Assembly: GCF_000261685.1 (NCBI RefSeq)
Contig: NZ_AJQE01000049.1
Span: forward strand, 1-38,687
From: Bradyrhizobium genomosp. I (2014)
Lineage (GTDB): Bacteria > Pseudomonadota > Alphaproteobacteria > Rhizobiales > Xanthobacteraceae
DNA length: 38,687 nucleotides
Direction of reading: 5' to 3'
Under the pieces are notes generated by a model. It was given only the letters and a program-made list of their open reading frames with translations, was not told where the DNA came from and searched no databases. Positions 26,056 through 34,154 of this stretch are shown piece by piece (the stretch's first letter is position 1; each line of letters opens with the position of its first letter). Both the position numbers and the translations under genes were made by a program.

Positions 26056-27294
26056 TCAGAGATTGATGATGTACTGCTTGGTGTCGTTCGGGTTCTTGAC
26101 GAGATCACAGACACTCGCAGTATCGGCCGGCTTGACGTCGGAGTAACTCTCCAGCACCGACCATTTGCGGTCCTTCACCTCGGCGAGGAACGCGTTGCGG
26201 GTGGTGTGATGGGTCGGCTTGTCCAACGCGACCTTGCCGCTCGGGCCGTCGAAAGCGATTCCGTCCTCCAGAGCCGCGATCACCTTCATGCGATCGATAC
26301 TGGCGGCTTTCTTCACGCCGGCGGCCCAAAGCATGACGCCCTCGTAGGTGCAGGCAGCCAGCTCGCTGACATAGGGCGAGTCGGGATGGGCCTTCTTGAT
26401 CTTCTCGACGAAGCTCTTCGAGGCCGGCGTGGTCAGCTCTTCGAAGTAGCCGTAGGCGCCGAGAATGGAATCGCTCTCGGCCGCATCGAGCGTGGTCGGC
26501 TCGTTGACGAGGCCGAAAGTGGTCGACGCGATCGGGATCTTGCTCTTCATGCCAGCGGAGGTCCATTGCCGGTAGAAGGCAGTGTGATTGCCGCCGACCA
26601 ATGCCGACAGGATGAGGTCGGGCTTTGCCGCCTGGATCTTCGAGATGGTCGTGCCGAAATTGGTGACATCGAGCGGGAAGAAGTCAGTCGACAGCACCTC
26701 GCCGCCATTGTCCTTGACGTATTTCGTCATCCACTTTGCGGTGATCTGGCCATAATTGTAGTCGGCGGCGATGATGTAGGCCTTCTTGCCCGCTTTCTTC
26801 ATTGCGCTCGGGACGAGCTTTTCCACGGTCTGGGCGGGCGTCGTCCCCGTGCAGAAAGTATTGCGATCGCAAACACCGCCCTCGTAGAGAACGTTGTAGA
26901 AGTACAGCACCTTGAAACGATCAAAGGTCGGACGCACCGCCTCGCGCGAAGCCGAAGTGATGCCGCCATGAACGACATCGACCTTGTCTTTCACCGCAAG
27001 TTGCTGAGCAAATTGCGAGTACATCTGAATATTAGATTGCGTGTCGTAGTGGATGACCTTCAACGGTCGGCCCAACAATCCGCCGCCAGCGTTGATCTCA
27101 TCGACCGCAAGCTGCAGCGCATAGACCATCGGCGTGCCGGACGCTGCGATCGGACCAGATTGGTCGTGCAGGCTGCCAACGACGATCGGATTTTCTGCGC
27201 CGAACGCGCCGGAACGAAAAACTGCTGGCGCAGCAATCAACGTCGTCGTTGCAATAGCTGAGCGCTGCAGGAAGCGACGGCGAGAGAAAGTCAT
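26056..27294 (-). CDS. UrtA-like periplasmic binding protein with Tat signal
   Basis: Exported binding protein of 412 residues (Peripla_BP_5 type). The N-terminus MTFSRRRFLQRSA is a twin-arginine signal with a following hydrophobic stretch, cleavage near residue 32 (FGA-ENP). GGITSASREAVRP, then FYNVLYEGGVCD and IIAADYNYGQIT, is the UrtA/amide-binding signature shared with the protein at 8848. Placement beside its importer and urease makes urea or a simple amide the likely ligand. The ATG at 27294 (GGGGACC upstream) is preferred to 27306. A 7-bp AT-rich inverted repeat lies just upstream. Confidence 0.9.
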   Translation of the reverse strand: MTFSRRRFLQRSAIATTTLIAAPAVFRSGAFGAENPIVVGSLHDQSGPIAASGTPMVYALQLAVDEINAGGGLLGRPLKVIHYDTQSNIQMYSQFAQQLAVKDKVDVVHGGITSASREAVRPTFDRFKVLYFYNVLYEGGVCDRNTFCTGTTPAQTVEKLVPSAMKKAGKKAYIIAADYNYGQITAKWMTKYVKDNGGEVLSTDFFPLDVTNFGTTISKIQAAKPDLILSALVGGNHTAFYRQWTSAGMKSKIPIASTTFGLVNEPTTLDAAESDSILGAYGYFEELTTPASKSFVEKIKKAHPDSPYVSELAACTYEGVMLWAAGVKKAASIDRMKVIAALEDGIAFDGPSGKVALDKPTHHTTRNAFLAEVKDRKWSVLESYSDVKPADTASVCDLVKNPNDTKQYIINL

Positions 27295-27322
27295 AAAGGT
27301 CCCCATCAGTTCTTGAGATGGA

Positions 27323-27344
27323 AAATATTAAGAATACAATATTT
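27323..27344. promoter_or_regulatory. AT-rich inverted repeat upstream of the urea-binding-protein gene
   Basis: AAATATT-N8-AATATTT, perfect 7-bp arms, in the 65-bp gap between the AmiC-like gene and the UrtA-like gene. It stands out in this GC-rich sequence. It is a candidate operator or internal promoter element. The right arm as read on the minus strand (TTCAAATATTG) resembles the palindrome next to the MarR gene (TTGAAATATCAA). Confidence 0.45.
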
Positions 27345-27359
27345 GAAAAAGCAAGCGAT

Positions 27360-28448
27360 TTATCGCCGCGCGATGATGGAGAAATCGTACCCGTCGAGCT
27401 GCGCCAGATAGATGGGATGACGACCGCCGACCACCGATTGCGCCAAATCGCCTCGTGCCGTGCGCCGCTGGAACGTCCTTCCGTACAGGCGCGTCAATTT
27501 GCGCGCATCGAGGCTGGCGGCTTCCTCGATCAAGGACGCGAGCGAGTAGATGCCCTCGTAGCAGGACTGACCAAAGGCATTCACAGGAGGCGGACTATCG
27601 CCGAACGCCGTGTGGTAACGCTCCAGAAACGCGCCATTATTGCGGGAGCGGATCGATCCATAATAGCTCGATGCGGCGTAGAGATTCTCGGTTTCGTTCA
27701 AGCCGAGACCGTACGCTACGGTCTCGTCGACCGCCGAGGAAAATCGCAGCACACGCGGGCTCAACCCTGCCGCATAGAAGGCCCGATTGAATGCGATGCA
27801 ATCGCCGCCAAGGAAATACGGAAGAACAACGTCCGAGCGCGTTGCCTTGATCCGCTCCAGTATCTCGTCGAAGTCATGTTTGCCAACAGGCAGATAGTAT
27901 TCACCCATGACCGCGCCGCCAAAGCGGGTGATCAATGCACGCGCAATCTGAAGGGATGAACGAGGCCATACGTAATCATTGCCGCAAAGAAAATAGCGGC
28001 GCGCACGCCTCGTTTCCGAGAGCCACTGAACCGCTGGAGCAAGCAACTCTTCGGCTGTCTCACCGGTCGCCATGACGTCCAGCGTCGATGAGCGGCCCTC
28101 GAACTGCGGGGTATATATAAACGGAACGCGACCACCGGCAGCGCGCGCCACGAAATCGCGTGCGAAGCTCGGCAACATCCCGACTATGCCGTCAACACCA
28201 TCGATTTCGATCGCATCGCGCGCGGCCCGGCCCGCGCTTGGACCGGTTTCTCCGGCGTTCACGACGTGCAATTCAACTGGACGTCGCAGGACGCCGGACA
28301 TTCCGTTGATCTCGTCGACGGCCAGGCGTCCGCACGCCTCGGCTGACGGGGCCCAAAGCCCCGCAGCGCCGTTCTGCGGTATGAGCAGACATATCCGGAC
28401 GCTACGCAACGGTGGTGTCTCCGCACTTTCCGTGCACAGAGCACTCAC
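27360..28448 (-). CDS. AmiC/UrtA-like binding protein without signal peptide
   Basis: Protein of about 362 residues with the Peripla_BP_5/6 fold: VRICLLIPQNGAAGLWAPS, then LAVDEINGMSG, VDGIVGMLPSF, FIYTPQFEGR, FLCGNDYVWPRSS and YYLPVGKHDFDEIL. It lacks any signal peptide, so a cytosolic sensor role like AmiC is suggested. It lacks the TSASR run. No ATG begins it: GTG at 28448 is taken here, TTG at 28466 is possible, and TTG at 28409 has GGAG 9 nt upstream and best fits the homology. It is first in the urea-operon direction and divergent from a MarR gene. No AmiR partner is adjacent. If the start is misjudged it could still be an exported second binding protein. Confidence 0.82.
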   Translation of the reverse strand: MSALCTESAETPPLRSVRICLLIPQNGAAGLWAPSAEACGRLAVDEINGMSGVLRRPVELHVVNAGETGPSAGRAARDAIEIDGVDGIVGMLPSFARDFVARAAGGRVPFIYTPQFEGRSSTLDVMATGETAEELLAPAVQWLSETRRARRYFLCGNDYVWPRSSLQIARALITRFGGAVMGEYYLPVGKHDFDEILERIKATRSDVVLPYFLGGDCIAFNRAFYAAGLSPRVLRFSSAVDETVAYGLGLNETENLYAASSYYGSIRSRNNGAFLERYHTAFGDSPPPVNAFGQSCYEGIYSLASLIEEAASLDARKLTRLYGRTFQRRTARGDLAQSVVGGRHPIYLAQLDGYDFSIIARR

Positions 28449-28655
28449 GAATCGTGCCAACGGCAATCCAGTGCCGCTTGAGCCCGTTTCACTACGAAAA
28501 CACTCGATCTGGAAAGCAACCTGCCCATTTTCGCGGCGCCACCTGATGCACTAGCCGCTTCACTAGGCATTTGCGCTCAAATCTGCTTTTCGCTTGCTCC
28601 CTTTTACATTCCAAGGCAAATGTTGAAATATCAAATAATTCGCTGAAGGTGCAAC
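28449..28655. promoter_or_regulatory. Divergent promoter region with AT-rich palindrome
   Basis: About 200 bp between the AmiC-like gene (minus) and marR (plus), clearly more AT-rich than its surroundings near 28600-28645. It contains TTGA-AATA-TCAA at 28623-28634, a short palindrome of the kind MarR dimers bind, about 20 bases before the marR start. Promoters for both genes must lie here, but no convincing -35/-10 pair could be fixed. Confidence 0.45.
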
Positions 28656-29111
28656 GTGGACCTCCCTGAACTCATCCGAGGTGTGAATCGCCGGCTTGAG
28701 CAGATGCTGGAAGCGGAGCTCAAGCCACGAAGCATGTCTCTTCACCAGTACCGCGTGCTCGAGGCGCTGACCGAAAGAAACGGGCTGGCGATGGGCGACC
28801 TGGCAACCCGGCTCTTTGTCGATGGTCCAACGCTCACAAAGATCATCGATAGAATGGTCGAGTCGGCGCAGGTCTATCGCGCTCCCGATCCACATGACCG
28901 GCGCAGGGTCCTGATTTTCCTCTCGCAGCGAGGCGCAGCGCAATTCAAGGATATCGGCCCACTCATCAAGTCCATTCAGCAGGACGTTCTGGACAGGCTC
29001 GGCGCATCGGATGCCGCAGCTTTGACGAACCTGCTTTCGGAGCTGCTTAGCGACCGCATTGGTACGCATCCATATCCTGTTCGCGGGCGTGAAGCACTGA
29101 ACTACGAATGA
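28656..29111 (+). CDS. MarR-family transcriptional regulator
   Basis: Winged-helix regulator of 151 residues. It has LEAELKPRSMSLHQYRVLEAL at the N-terminus, the recognition helix region MGDLATRLFVDGPTLTKIIDRM and the wing DPHDRRRVLIFLSQRG, all in MarR order, then a C-terminal dimerisation helix. The start is GTG at 28656 with GAAGG upstream. Divergent orientation suggests control of itself and of the AmiC-like/urea-amide operon. The ligand is unknown. Confidence 0.9.
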   Translation: MDLPELIRGVNRRLEQMLEAELKPRSMSLHQYRVLEALTERNGLAMGDLATRLFVDGPTLTKIIDRMVESAQVYRAPDPHDRRRVLIFLSQRGAAQFKDIGPLIKSIQQDVLDRLGASDAAALTNLLSELLSDRIGTHPYPVRGREALNYE

Positions 29112-29202
29112 TGGCTCTCGCCCACGGGCAGCTTCGCGGCCGCGGCATGCAATCCGACCCCACTAACCCCGGTCTTTAACATCGTGATCACCAAGGCCAC
29201 AA

Positions 29203-29751
29203 TTGCGTCGGCGGCATCTGCAATGGCGAGGCCGCCTTGCTGAAGTTTGTCCAATCGGACCTCTGCTCGACTTTGATCTCACCGCTGCGTTCGAAACAGT
29301 GTTCGGCCCTCGCGCCTTCCACGAAGTGGCCCATCTCTCCACTGAGGAGCGCCAGCGAATCCATCCTGCGCTTCACGGACTGATCGCCGGCGGCGCGAAG
29401 GTCGATGCCGGGCAACTGCTGAAAGCGGGCGACGAACTGGAACGCGCAAAAGCCACTGTGATCGAGCGGACGCTTCCATTCGATTTGATTGTCGCACCCA
29501 CGACTCCCGTCGTGGGTTTTCCGGCGGATCAAGCCGCCCCTGACGAAGGACAGCCCCTGGACATCACGACATACACCGCCATGTTCAATCAGACGGGACA
29601 GCCCGCCGCGGTAATTTGCGGAGGCTTCGCCGAAAACGGCCTTCCCGTCGGCGTCCAATTCATCGGGCGGCGTCACGAAGATTTCCGAGTTCTACATGCG
29701 GCCGCCCTATGCGAAGGCAGATTGGCGTTATCAATCGCTTGGCCCATGTAG
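29203..29751 (+). pseudogene. C-terminal fragment of an amidase-signature enzyme
   Basis: An open frame of about 180 codons that matches only the last third of AS amidases: LPFDLIVAPTTPVVGFPADQ, then YTAMFNQTGQPAAVICGGF and AENGLPVGVQFIGRRHEDF. The part with the Lys-Ser-Ser triad is absent upstream, and the apparent start (TTG at 29203) has no homology around it. It is therefore a 5'-truncated remnant rather than an active enzyme. It is not a recent copy of the other amidases here, judging by its different C-terminal sequence. Confidence 0.75.
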
Positions 29752-29897
29752 TCCGAAGAATAGCTTTCGTGACCTCGCCGGCTCATCAATTGAGCGTTGC
29801 TGATAGCGATGAGAGAGGAACGCGGCTGATCCACCCGTCGATTGCCACCTCGCGGGCCGCAGATCGCCGCCATCCTTTTTGTTGATTTATCTGATGC

Positions 29898-30286
29898 ATC
29901 CTTCAACCCGGCTCCGCTGACACCCGTCATCAACACGTCCGCAACTGGCAAGACTACTCCTTCGGCTGCGCGATCGATCGCAAGCCCGCCGTTGTGGATG
30001 TTGGATATGCAATTCCGTCGCGAATCCCGCGTGCCAGGCCGTGGCAAGCAGGTTACGTAGACGCCGAGGCTGCCGGTTGCCGAAAGACCGGGCCGTTCGC
30101 CGATGTATATGATGGAGACCGAGCGGCGCGCGTCGCATTCAGCGGCTTCACGACGGCGTCAACCACCGTCCTGTTGCGGAAACCGAGCGTGGTCCGTGCC
30201 GTGCCGAGCCCGCTCAAGACCTCTTTCACCCGACCACGGCCGACGAGATCGCGCGCCACGCCGTCGACGAGCAGCGCATTGTCAAC
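29898..30286 (-). pseudogene. eutC: Frame-shifted eutC remnant (ethanolamine ammonia-lyase small subunit)
   Basis: On the minus strand, after a frame change near 30115-30140, the reading SVSIIYIGERPGLSATGSLG is followed by VYVTCLPRPGTRDSRRNCIS and NIHNGGLAIDRAAEG, ending near SGAGLKD. This is the conserved C-terminal half of EutC (IGERPGL..., RNCISNI...GL, GV.LKD). The part before the shift (NALLVDGVARDLVGRGRV...) looks like a degraded middle region and is preceded by an in-frame TAG. The N-terminal half and eutB are absent. It faces the amidase remnant. Confidence 0.72.
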
Positions 30287-30364
30287 CTACGACGTTCGCC
30301 ATTCGCGGCGACGGGCCGATGAACCGAGCGCGGGCATCGTCGCGGAGCCAGACCACACGAAAGA

Positions 30365-31774
30365 TCAGATCAGGCTCGACTTGCCGCGGCTGAGAACTTC
30401 GCCGGCGCCTTTGTCGCCGACGATCCGTCCCTGCTCGCACACAATTCGCCCGCGGGCGATTGTCGTCACCGGCCATCCCGTGACCTCGAACCCTTCCCAT
30501 GGCGTGTAGTCCGAGCCGTGATGCAGATCGGCCTGCCGGATGGGCTTCTTCAATTTTGGATCCCAGAGAACGATGTCGGCATCAAAGCCGACGCCGATCG
30601 AGCCCTTGCGCGGATAGAGGCCGTAGATGCGGGCGTGGTTGGTCGCTGTCAGCTCAACGAACCTTTGCAGGGTGATGCGGCCCTTCGAGACGCCCTCGGA
30701 GAACAGGATCGGCAGCCGGGTCTCGACGCCGGGAATGCCGTTCGGCACCCAGCGGAACGAGGTGCGCGCATTCGGCGTCAGCTTGCCCTTCGGATCGTCG
30801 TAGCGGAACGGACAGTGGTCGGACGAGAAGGTCTGGAACACGCCTGATGTGATGCCCTCCCAGATCGCCTGCTGGCTCTCGACATCTCGCGGCGGCGGCG
30901 AGCAGACGTATTTCGCGCCCGTGATGTCCATGTTCAGGCCCTTCATGTCGTCGGCCGTCAGCGTGATGTATTGGGGGCAGGTCTCCGCATGCACCGGCAA
31001 TCCGCGCAGCTGGGCCCAGCGCACCTGCTCCATCGCCTCGCGCCCGGAGACGTGCACGATCATGATGGGCACGCCGACGATCTCGGCATGGCTGATGGCA
31101 CGATGCGTCGCCTCGCGCTCGACGGCCTGGGGCCGCGAGGTGCCGTGGTAATAGGGCGCGATGTGGCCCTCGCGCTCCAGCTTGCTGGTGAGGAAGCGGA
31201 TGGCGTCATAGCCCTCGCAATGAACCATCACCAGCGCCTCCTCGCGGCGCGCGACGTCGAAGACTTCGAGCAACTGCCTGTCGCTGAGCACGAGGTCGTC
31301 ATAGGTCATGAACACCTTGAAGGAGGTGTAGCCGTCCTTGACCAGAGCCGGCAGTTCCTGCCCGAGCACGACCGCGGTCGGATCGGAGATGATGAGATGG
31401 AACGCCGTGTCGATATAGCACTCGCCTTCGGCGAGCTTGCGGTAGGTCTCGACGCAGGTCCGCAGCGAGGTCCCCTTCTCCTGGAGCGCGAAGGGCAGCA
31501 CCATGGTGTTGCCGCCGGCAGCAGCCGCACGCGTCGCCGAGGCAAAATCGTCGGCCATCACCACATCGGGGCCCGACGGCTGGGAGATGTGGACGTGGCT
31601 GTCGATGCCGCCCGGCAGCGCGAGCAGGCCTGTCGCATCGATCTCGCGCACAGCGCCCTCAAGATGATCGGCAATGCCGACGATGCGGCCGTCGCGAATG
31701 CCGATATCGGCGCGAAACTCGTCGCTGGCCGTCACGATGGTGCCGCCGCGAATGGCGAGATCGAGCTGCGTCAC
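30365..31774 (-). CDS. hydA: Dihydropyrimidinase/hydantoinase-family cyclic amidohydrolase
   Basis: Metal-dependent TIM-barrel amidohydrolase of 469 residues opening a cyclic ureide ring (hydantoin, dihydropyrimidine or allantoin type). Metal ligands are visible: His60 and His62 (GGIDSHVHIS), Lys153 (SFKVFMTYDD, carbamylated), His185 (MVHCEG), His241 (VHVSGREA) and Asp319 (SSDHCPF). The GTG start at 31774 has GGAG 6 nt upstream; GTG at 31789, overlapping the preceding stop, is an alternative. It is last in an operon with an importer and a racemase-family enzyme. No carbamoylase of the usual N-carbamoyl amino acid amidohydrolase families is seen; the exact substrate is open. Confidence 0.9.
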   Translation of the reverse strand: MTQLDLAIRGGTIVTASDEFRADIGIRDGRIVGIADHLEGAVREIDATGLLALPGGIDSHVHISQPSGPDVVMADDFASATRAAAAGGNTMVLPFALQEKGTSLRTCVETYRKLAEGECYIDTAFHLIISDPTAVVLGQELPALVKDGYTSFKVFMTYDDLVLSDRQLLEVFDVARREEALVMVHCEGYDAIRFLTSKLEREGHIAPYYHGTSRPQAVEREATHRAISHAEIVGVPIMIVHVSGREAMEQVRWAQLRGLPVHAETCPQYITLTADDMKGLNMDITGAKYVCSPPPRDVESQQAIWEGITSGVFQTFSSDHCPFRYDDPKGKLTPNARTSFRWVPNGIPGVETRLPILFSEGVSKGRITLQRFVELTATNHARIYGLYPRKGSIGVGFDADIVLWDPKLKKPIRQADLHHGSDYTPWEGFEVTGWPVTTIARGRIVCEQGRIVGDKGAGEVLSRGKSSLI

Positions 31775-31785
31775 ATGAGTCTCCG

Positions 31786-32523
31786 TCACTTGATGACTGG
31801 CACCGTCTGGAAGATCCGACCCCATTGCTCGAGGACCGTGTTGTCACCGCCGGCGAGGCCGAGCGTCCGCCACAACGTGACCGCCACCGAATCCAGCACG
31901 GCGATGTTCAACTCCCGTTCGAGCGAGGCGGCCAGTTCGGCTCCGTCGAGATTGGTGCAGAGGATAACGACGGCATCGGCGCCGTCGGCCACCACCGAGC
32001 GGATCATGTCGCCGATCGTGGCAGGTGCGACCTCGCCAAAGGAGAAATTGTCACGGAGACCGAGATGCCGCTCTGCGTGCGGCGCAACTCCCTCCCCGGC
32101 CCAGACACCGGCGATCCGTCGCTGTACGTCATCGGTATAGGGCGAGACCAGTCCGACACGTTTTGCGCCGAGCGCGCGGGCGGCGTCGATGCATGCGAGC
32201 GTGGACGTCGTCGCCGGGACACCCGTGCGCGCCGTGATCGCTTCGCACAGGCTTCTGTCGCGGCTGATCCCGAGCCAGCTCGCCGAGGTGCCGTTCCAGG
32301 CGATGGCGTCGATCTTGGCATCGGCCAGCAATTCCGCGGCCGGAAGCATCACGGATGCATCGAACTGGCTCAGCGCGGCAGCGTCGAGCGCAATCTCGGT
32401 GACGCGGAAGCGCGAAAAATGTGCGGTGACGCCGGGAGCGCCGGCCAGCATGGCGCTGGTGACGGGCTCGAGCACCGAGTTGGAGGACGGCGTGATCATG
32501 CCGAGACGCTTGCGCATAGCCAT
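31786..32523 (-). CDS. Asp/Glu racemase superfamily enzyme (AMDase/maleate isomerase-like)
   Basis: Protein of 245 residues with the two-lobed Asp/Glu racemase fold. It opens RLGMITPSSNSVLEP, like maleate isomerases and arylmalonate decarboxylases. The first catalytic Cys position holds WNGTSASW (about 76-83, no Cys), as in decarboxylases of this superfamily. The second has Cys189 in VVILCTNLDG. A one-Cys enzyme is more likely a decarboxylase, isomerase or lyase than a two-base racemase. It lies 3 bp after the ATPase gene and ends where hydA begins. It may act on a ring-opened or imported ureide. Confidence 0.82.
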   Translation of the reverse strand: MAMRKRLGMITPSSNSVLEPVTSAMLAGAPGVTAHFSRFRVTEIALDAAALSQFDASVMLPAAELLADAKIDAIAWNGTSASWLGISRDRSLCEAITARTGVPATTSTLACIDAARALGAKRVGLVSPYTDDVQRRIAGVWAGEGVAPHAERHLGLRDNFSFGEVAPATIGDMIRSVVADGADAVVILCTNLDGAELAASLERELNIAVLDSVAVTLWRTLGLAGGDNTVLEQWGRIFQTVPVIK

Positions 32524-32526
32524 ACC

Positions 32527-33303
32527 TTACGACGCCTGCGCAAGGCGCGTCGACTCCTCCCGGATCAAGGCCAGGATGTGGCGCTTGGCGTCGTTGAACT
32601 CGGGGCTGGTGATATCGCGCGGGCGCGGCAGGTCGAAATTGACGGCCTCGCGGATCCGGCCCGGCCGCCTGGTCATCACCACGATCTTGTTGCCGAGCAC
32701 CAGCGCCTCGTCGACACTGTGGGTGACGAACACGATGGTGCAGCGGCGCTTCTGCCAGATCGCGACCAGTTCCTCCTGCATTTCGAGCTTGGTCTGGGCA
32801 TCCAGCGCCGCGAACGGCTCGTCCATCAGGATCACGCTCGGGTTCATCAGGAGTGCACGGGCAATGCCGACGCGCTGATTCATGCCGCCCGACATTTCGG
32901 AGGGATGATGATGCTCGAAACCGCGCAGGCCGACGAGATCGATGAACTCCATGGCGCGCTGGTGCCGCTCGGCCTTGGCGACGCCCTTGAGCTTGAGATG
33001 GAAAGCGATGTTGTCGATTGCCGTCAGCCACGGCATCAGGGTCGGCTGCTGGAACACCACGCCACGGTCCGAACCGGGCCGCTCTACCTGCTTGCCATCC
33101 ACCAGCGTGCGGCCGGAGGTCGCGTGCTCGAAGCCGGCGATGATGTTGAGGAGGGTCGACTTGCCACAACCGGACGGGCCGAGCAGACAGACGAAATCAT
33201 TGGCCTCGATGTCGAGATTGATGTTGTCCAGCGTCAGCAGGTCGCGGCCGCGCCGCTTGTCGGAAAACACCTTGACGATGTTGCGAAGCTCGATTGCCGC
33301 CAT
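32527..33303 (-). CDS. ABC ATPase, nitrate/sulfonate/taurine (SsuB/TauB) type
   Basis: ATPase subunit of 258 residues. Walker A GPSGCGKST is at 42-50, the Q-loop VFQQPTLMPWL at 83-93, the signature MSGGMNQR from 137 and Walker B VILMDEP at 157-163, followed by FAALD. VFQQP.L.PW is characteristic of this subfamily. It shares one base with the permease stop. With the permease and binding protein it forms an importer whose cargo is probably a hydantoin, pyrimidine or related ureide, inferred only from the neighbouring hydA. Confidence 0.93.
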   Translation of the reverse strand: MAAIELRNIVKVFSDKRRGRDLLTLDNINLDIEANDFVCLLGPSGCGKSTLLNIIAGFEHATSGRTLVDGKQVERPGSDRGVVFQQPTLMPWLTAIDNIAFHLKLKGVAKAERHQRAMEFIDLVGLRGFEHHHPSEMSGGMNQRVGIARALLMNPSVILMDEPFAALDAQTKLEMQEELVAIWQKRRCTIVFVTHSVDEALVLGNKIVVMTRRPGRIREAVNFDLPRPRDITSPEFNDAKRHILALIREESTRLAQAS

Positions 33304-34154
33304 CAGCCCGCCCTACCCTGCACGGTGGTGGTCTGCTGCCAGCGCAGCGTGCGCGCCATGATCGCCTTGAGGCCGAGGTCGGAGAGATAGCCGAGCAGCC
33401 CGATCGAGATCATCGCAGCCAACACGATATCGTAGCGCAGGAAATAGTAGGAATCCCATAAGACGTAGCCGAGGCCGCTTTTCACTGCGACCATCTCGGC
33501 CGTGACCGTCAGCATCCAGGCCGAGCCGACCGCGATGCGCAGGCCGGCGAAGATCGAGGGCAGCGCCGCCGGCAGCACGATGTCGGTCAGCATCTGCCGT
33601 CCGTTCGCGCCCATCATCGCGCCGGCGCGCACGAGATTGTGGTCCACAGTCTTGACGCCATGGATGCTGTTCATCAGCACCGGAAAGAATGCGCCGAGGA
33701 AGACCAGGAAGATCGCCGGCTTGTCGGCGATCCCGAACCAGATGATCGCGAGCGGAATCCAGGACACCGGCGGGATCGGACGCAGCATCTGCAGCGTCGG
33801 CTCCAGCGTCTTCTCGAACAGGCGCGACCAGCCGATCGCGACCCCCGCGAGGATACCGAGCGCACTTGCCAGCGCAAACCCGCCAAACACGCGAAGAGCG
33901 CTGGCGAGCGCATCACGCAGCCAATGGCCGGAATAGGTCTGCGTGGTCTCGTCGAAGCCGAACACCCAGTCGCCGAGGGCATGCAGCACCGCGCTCGGCG
34001 CCGGCAGCAGCGCGGGCGGAAGCATGCCGCTGCGAGCAAATGCCTCCCAGCCCGCGATCAGCAGCGCGGGAACGACGAGGCGCTCCAGGCCCTGAAACGC
34101 CCGCATCGGCCGAAACGCCGGCTTGGCCGGCGAGACGTCAGTAACCGAGGTCAT
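33303..34154 (-). CDS. ABC permease, SsuC/TauC type
   Basis: Inner-membrane permease of 283 residues with about six hydrophobic segments. The coupling (EAA) loop is visible in AGAMMGANGRQMLTDIVLPA followed by ALPSIFAGLRI. It carries LRPIPPVSWIPLAIIWFG, a family landmark. The start overlaps the end of the binding-protein gene by 17 bp. Confidence 0.92.
   Translation of the reverse strand: MTSVTDVSPAKPAFRPMRAFQGLERLVVPALLIAGWEAFARSGMLPPALLPAPSAVLHALGDWVFGFDETTQTYSGHWLRDALASALRVFGGFALASALGILAGVAIGWSRLFEKTLEPTLQMLRPIPPVSWIPLAIIWFGIADKPAIFLVFLGAFFPVLMNSIHGVKTVDHNLVRAGAMMGANGRQMLTDIVLPAALPSIFAGLRIAVGSAWMLTVTAEMVAVKSGLGYVLWDSYYFLRYDIVLAAMISIGLLGYLSDLGLKAIMARTLRWQQTTTVQGRAG

Noticed and set aside
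27323..27344. AT-rich inverted repeat as an intrinsic terminator
   Set aside because: The arms are A/T only and too weak for a terminator stem, and no T-run follows on the transcribed strand; an operator is more plausible.
29188..29676. Minus-strand open frame of 162 codons opposite the amidase remnant
   Set aside because: The plus-strand reading carries clear amidase C-terminal motifs; the minus-strand reading has none.
31825..33390. Long plus-strand open frame of 521 codons
   Set aside because: It lies opposite well-supported racemase-family and ATPase genes and has no recognisable motif.
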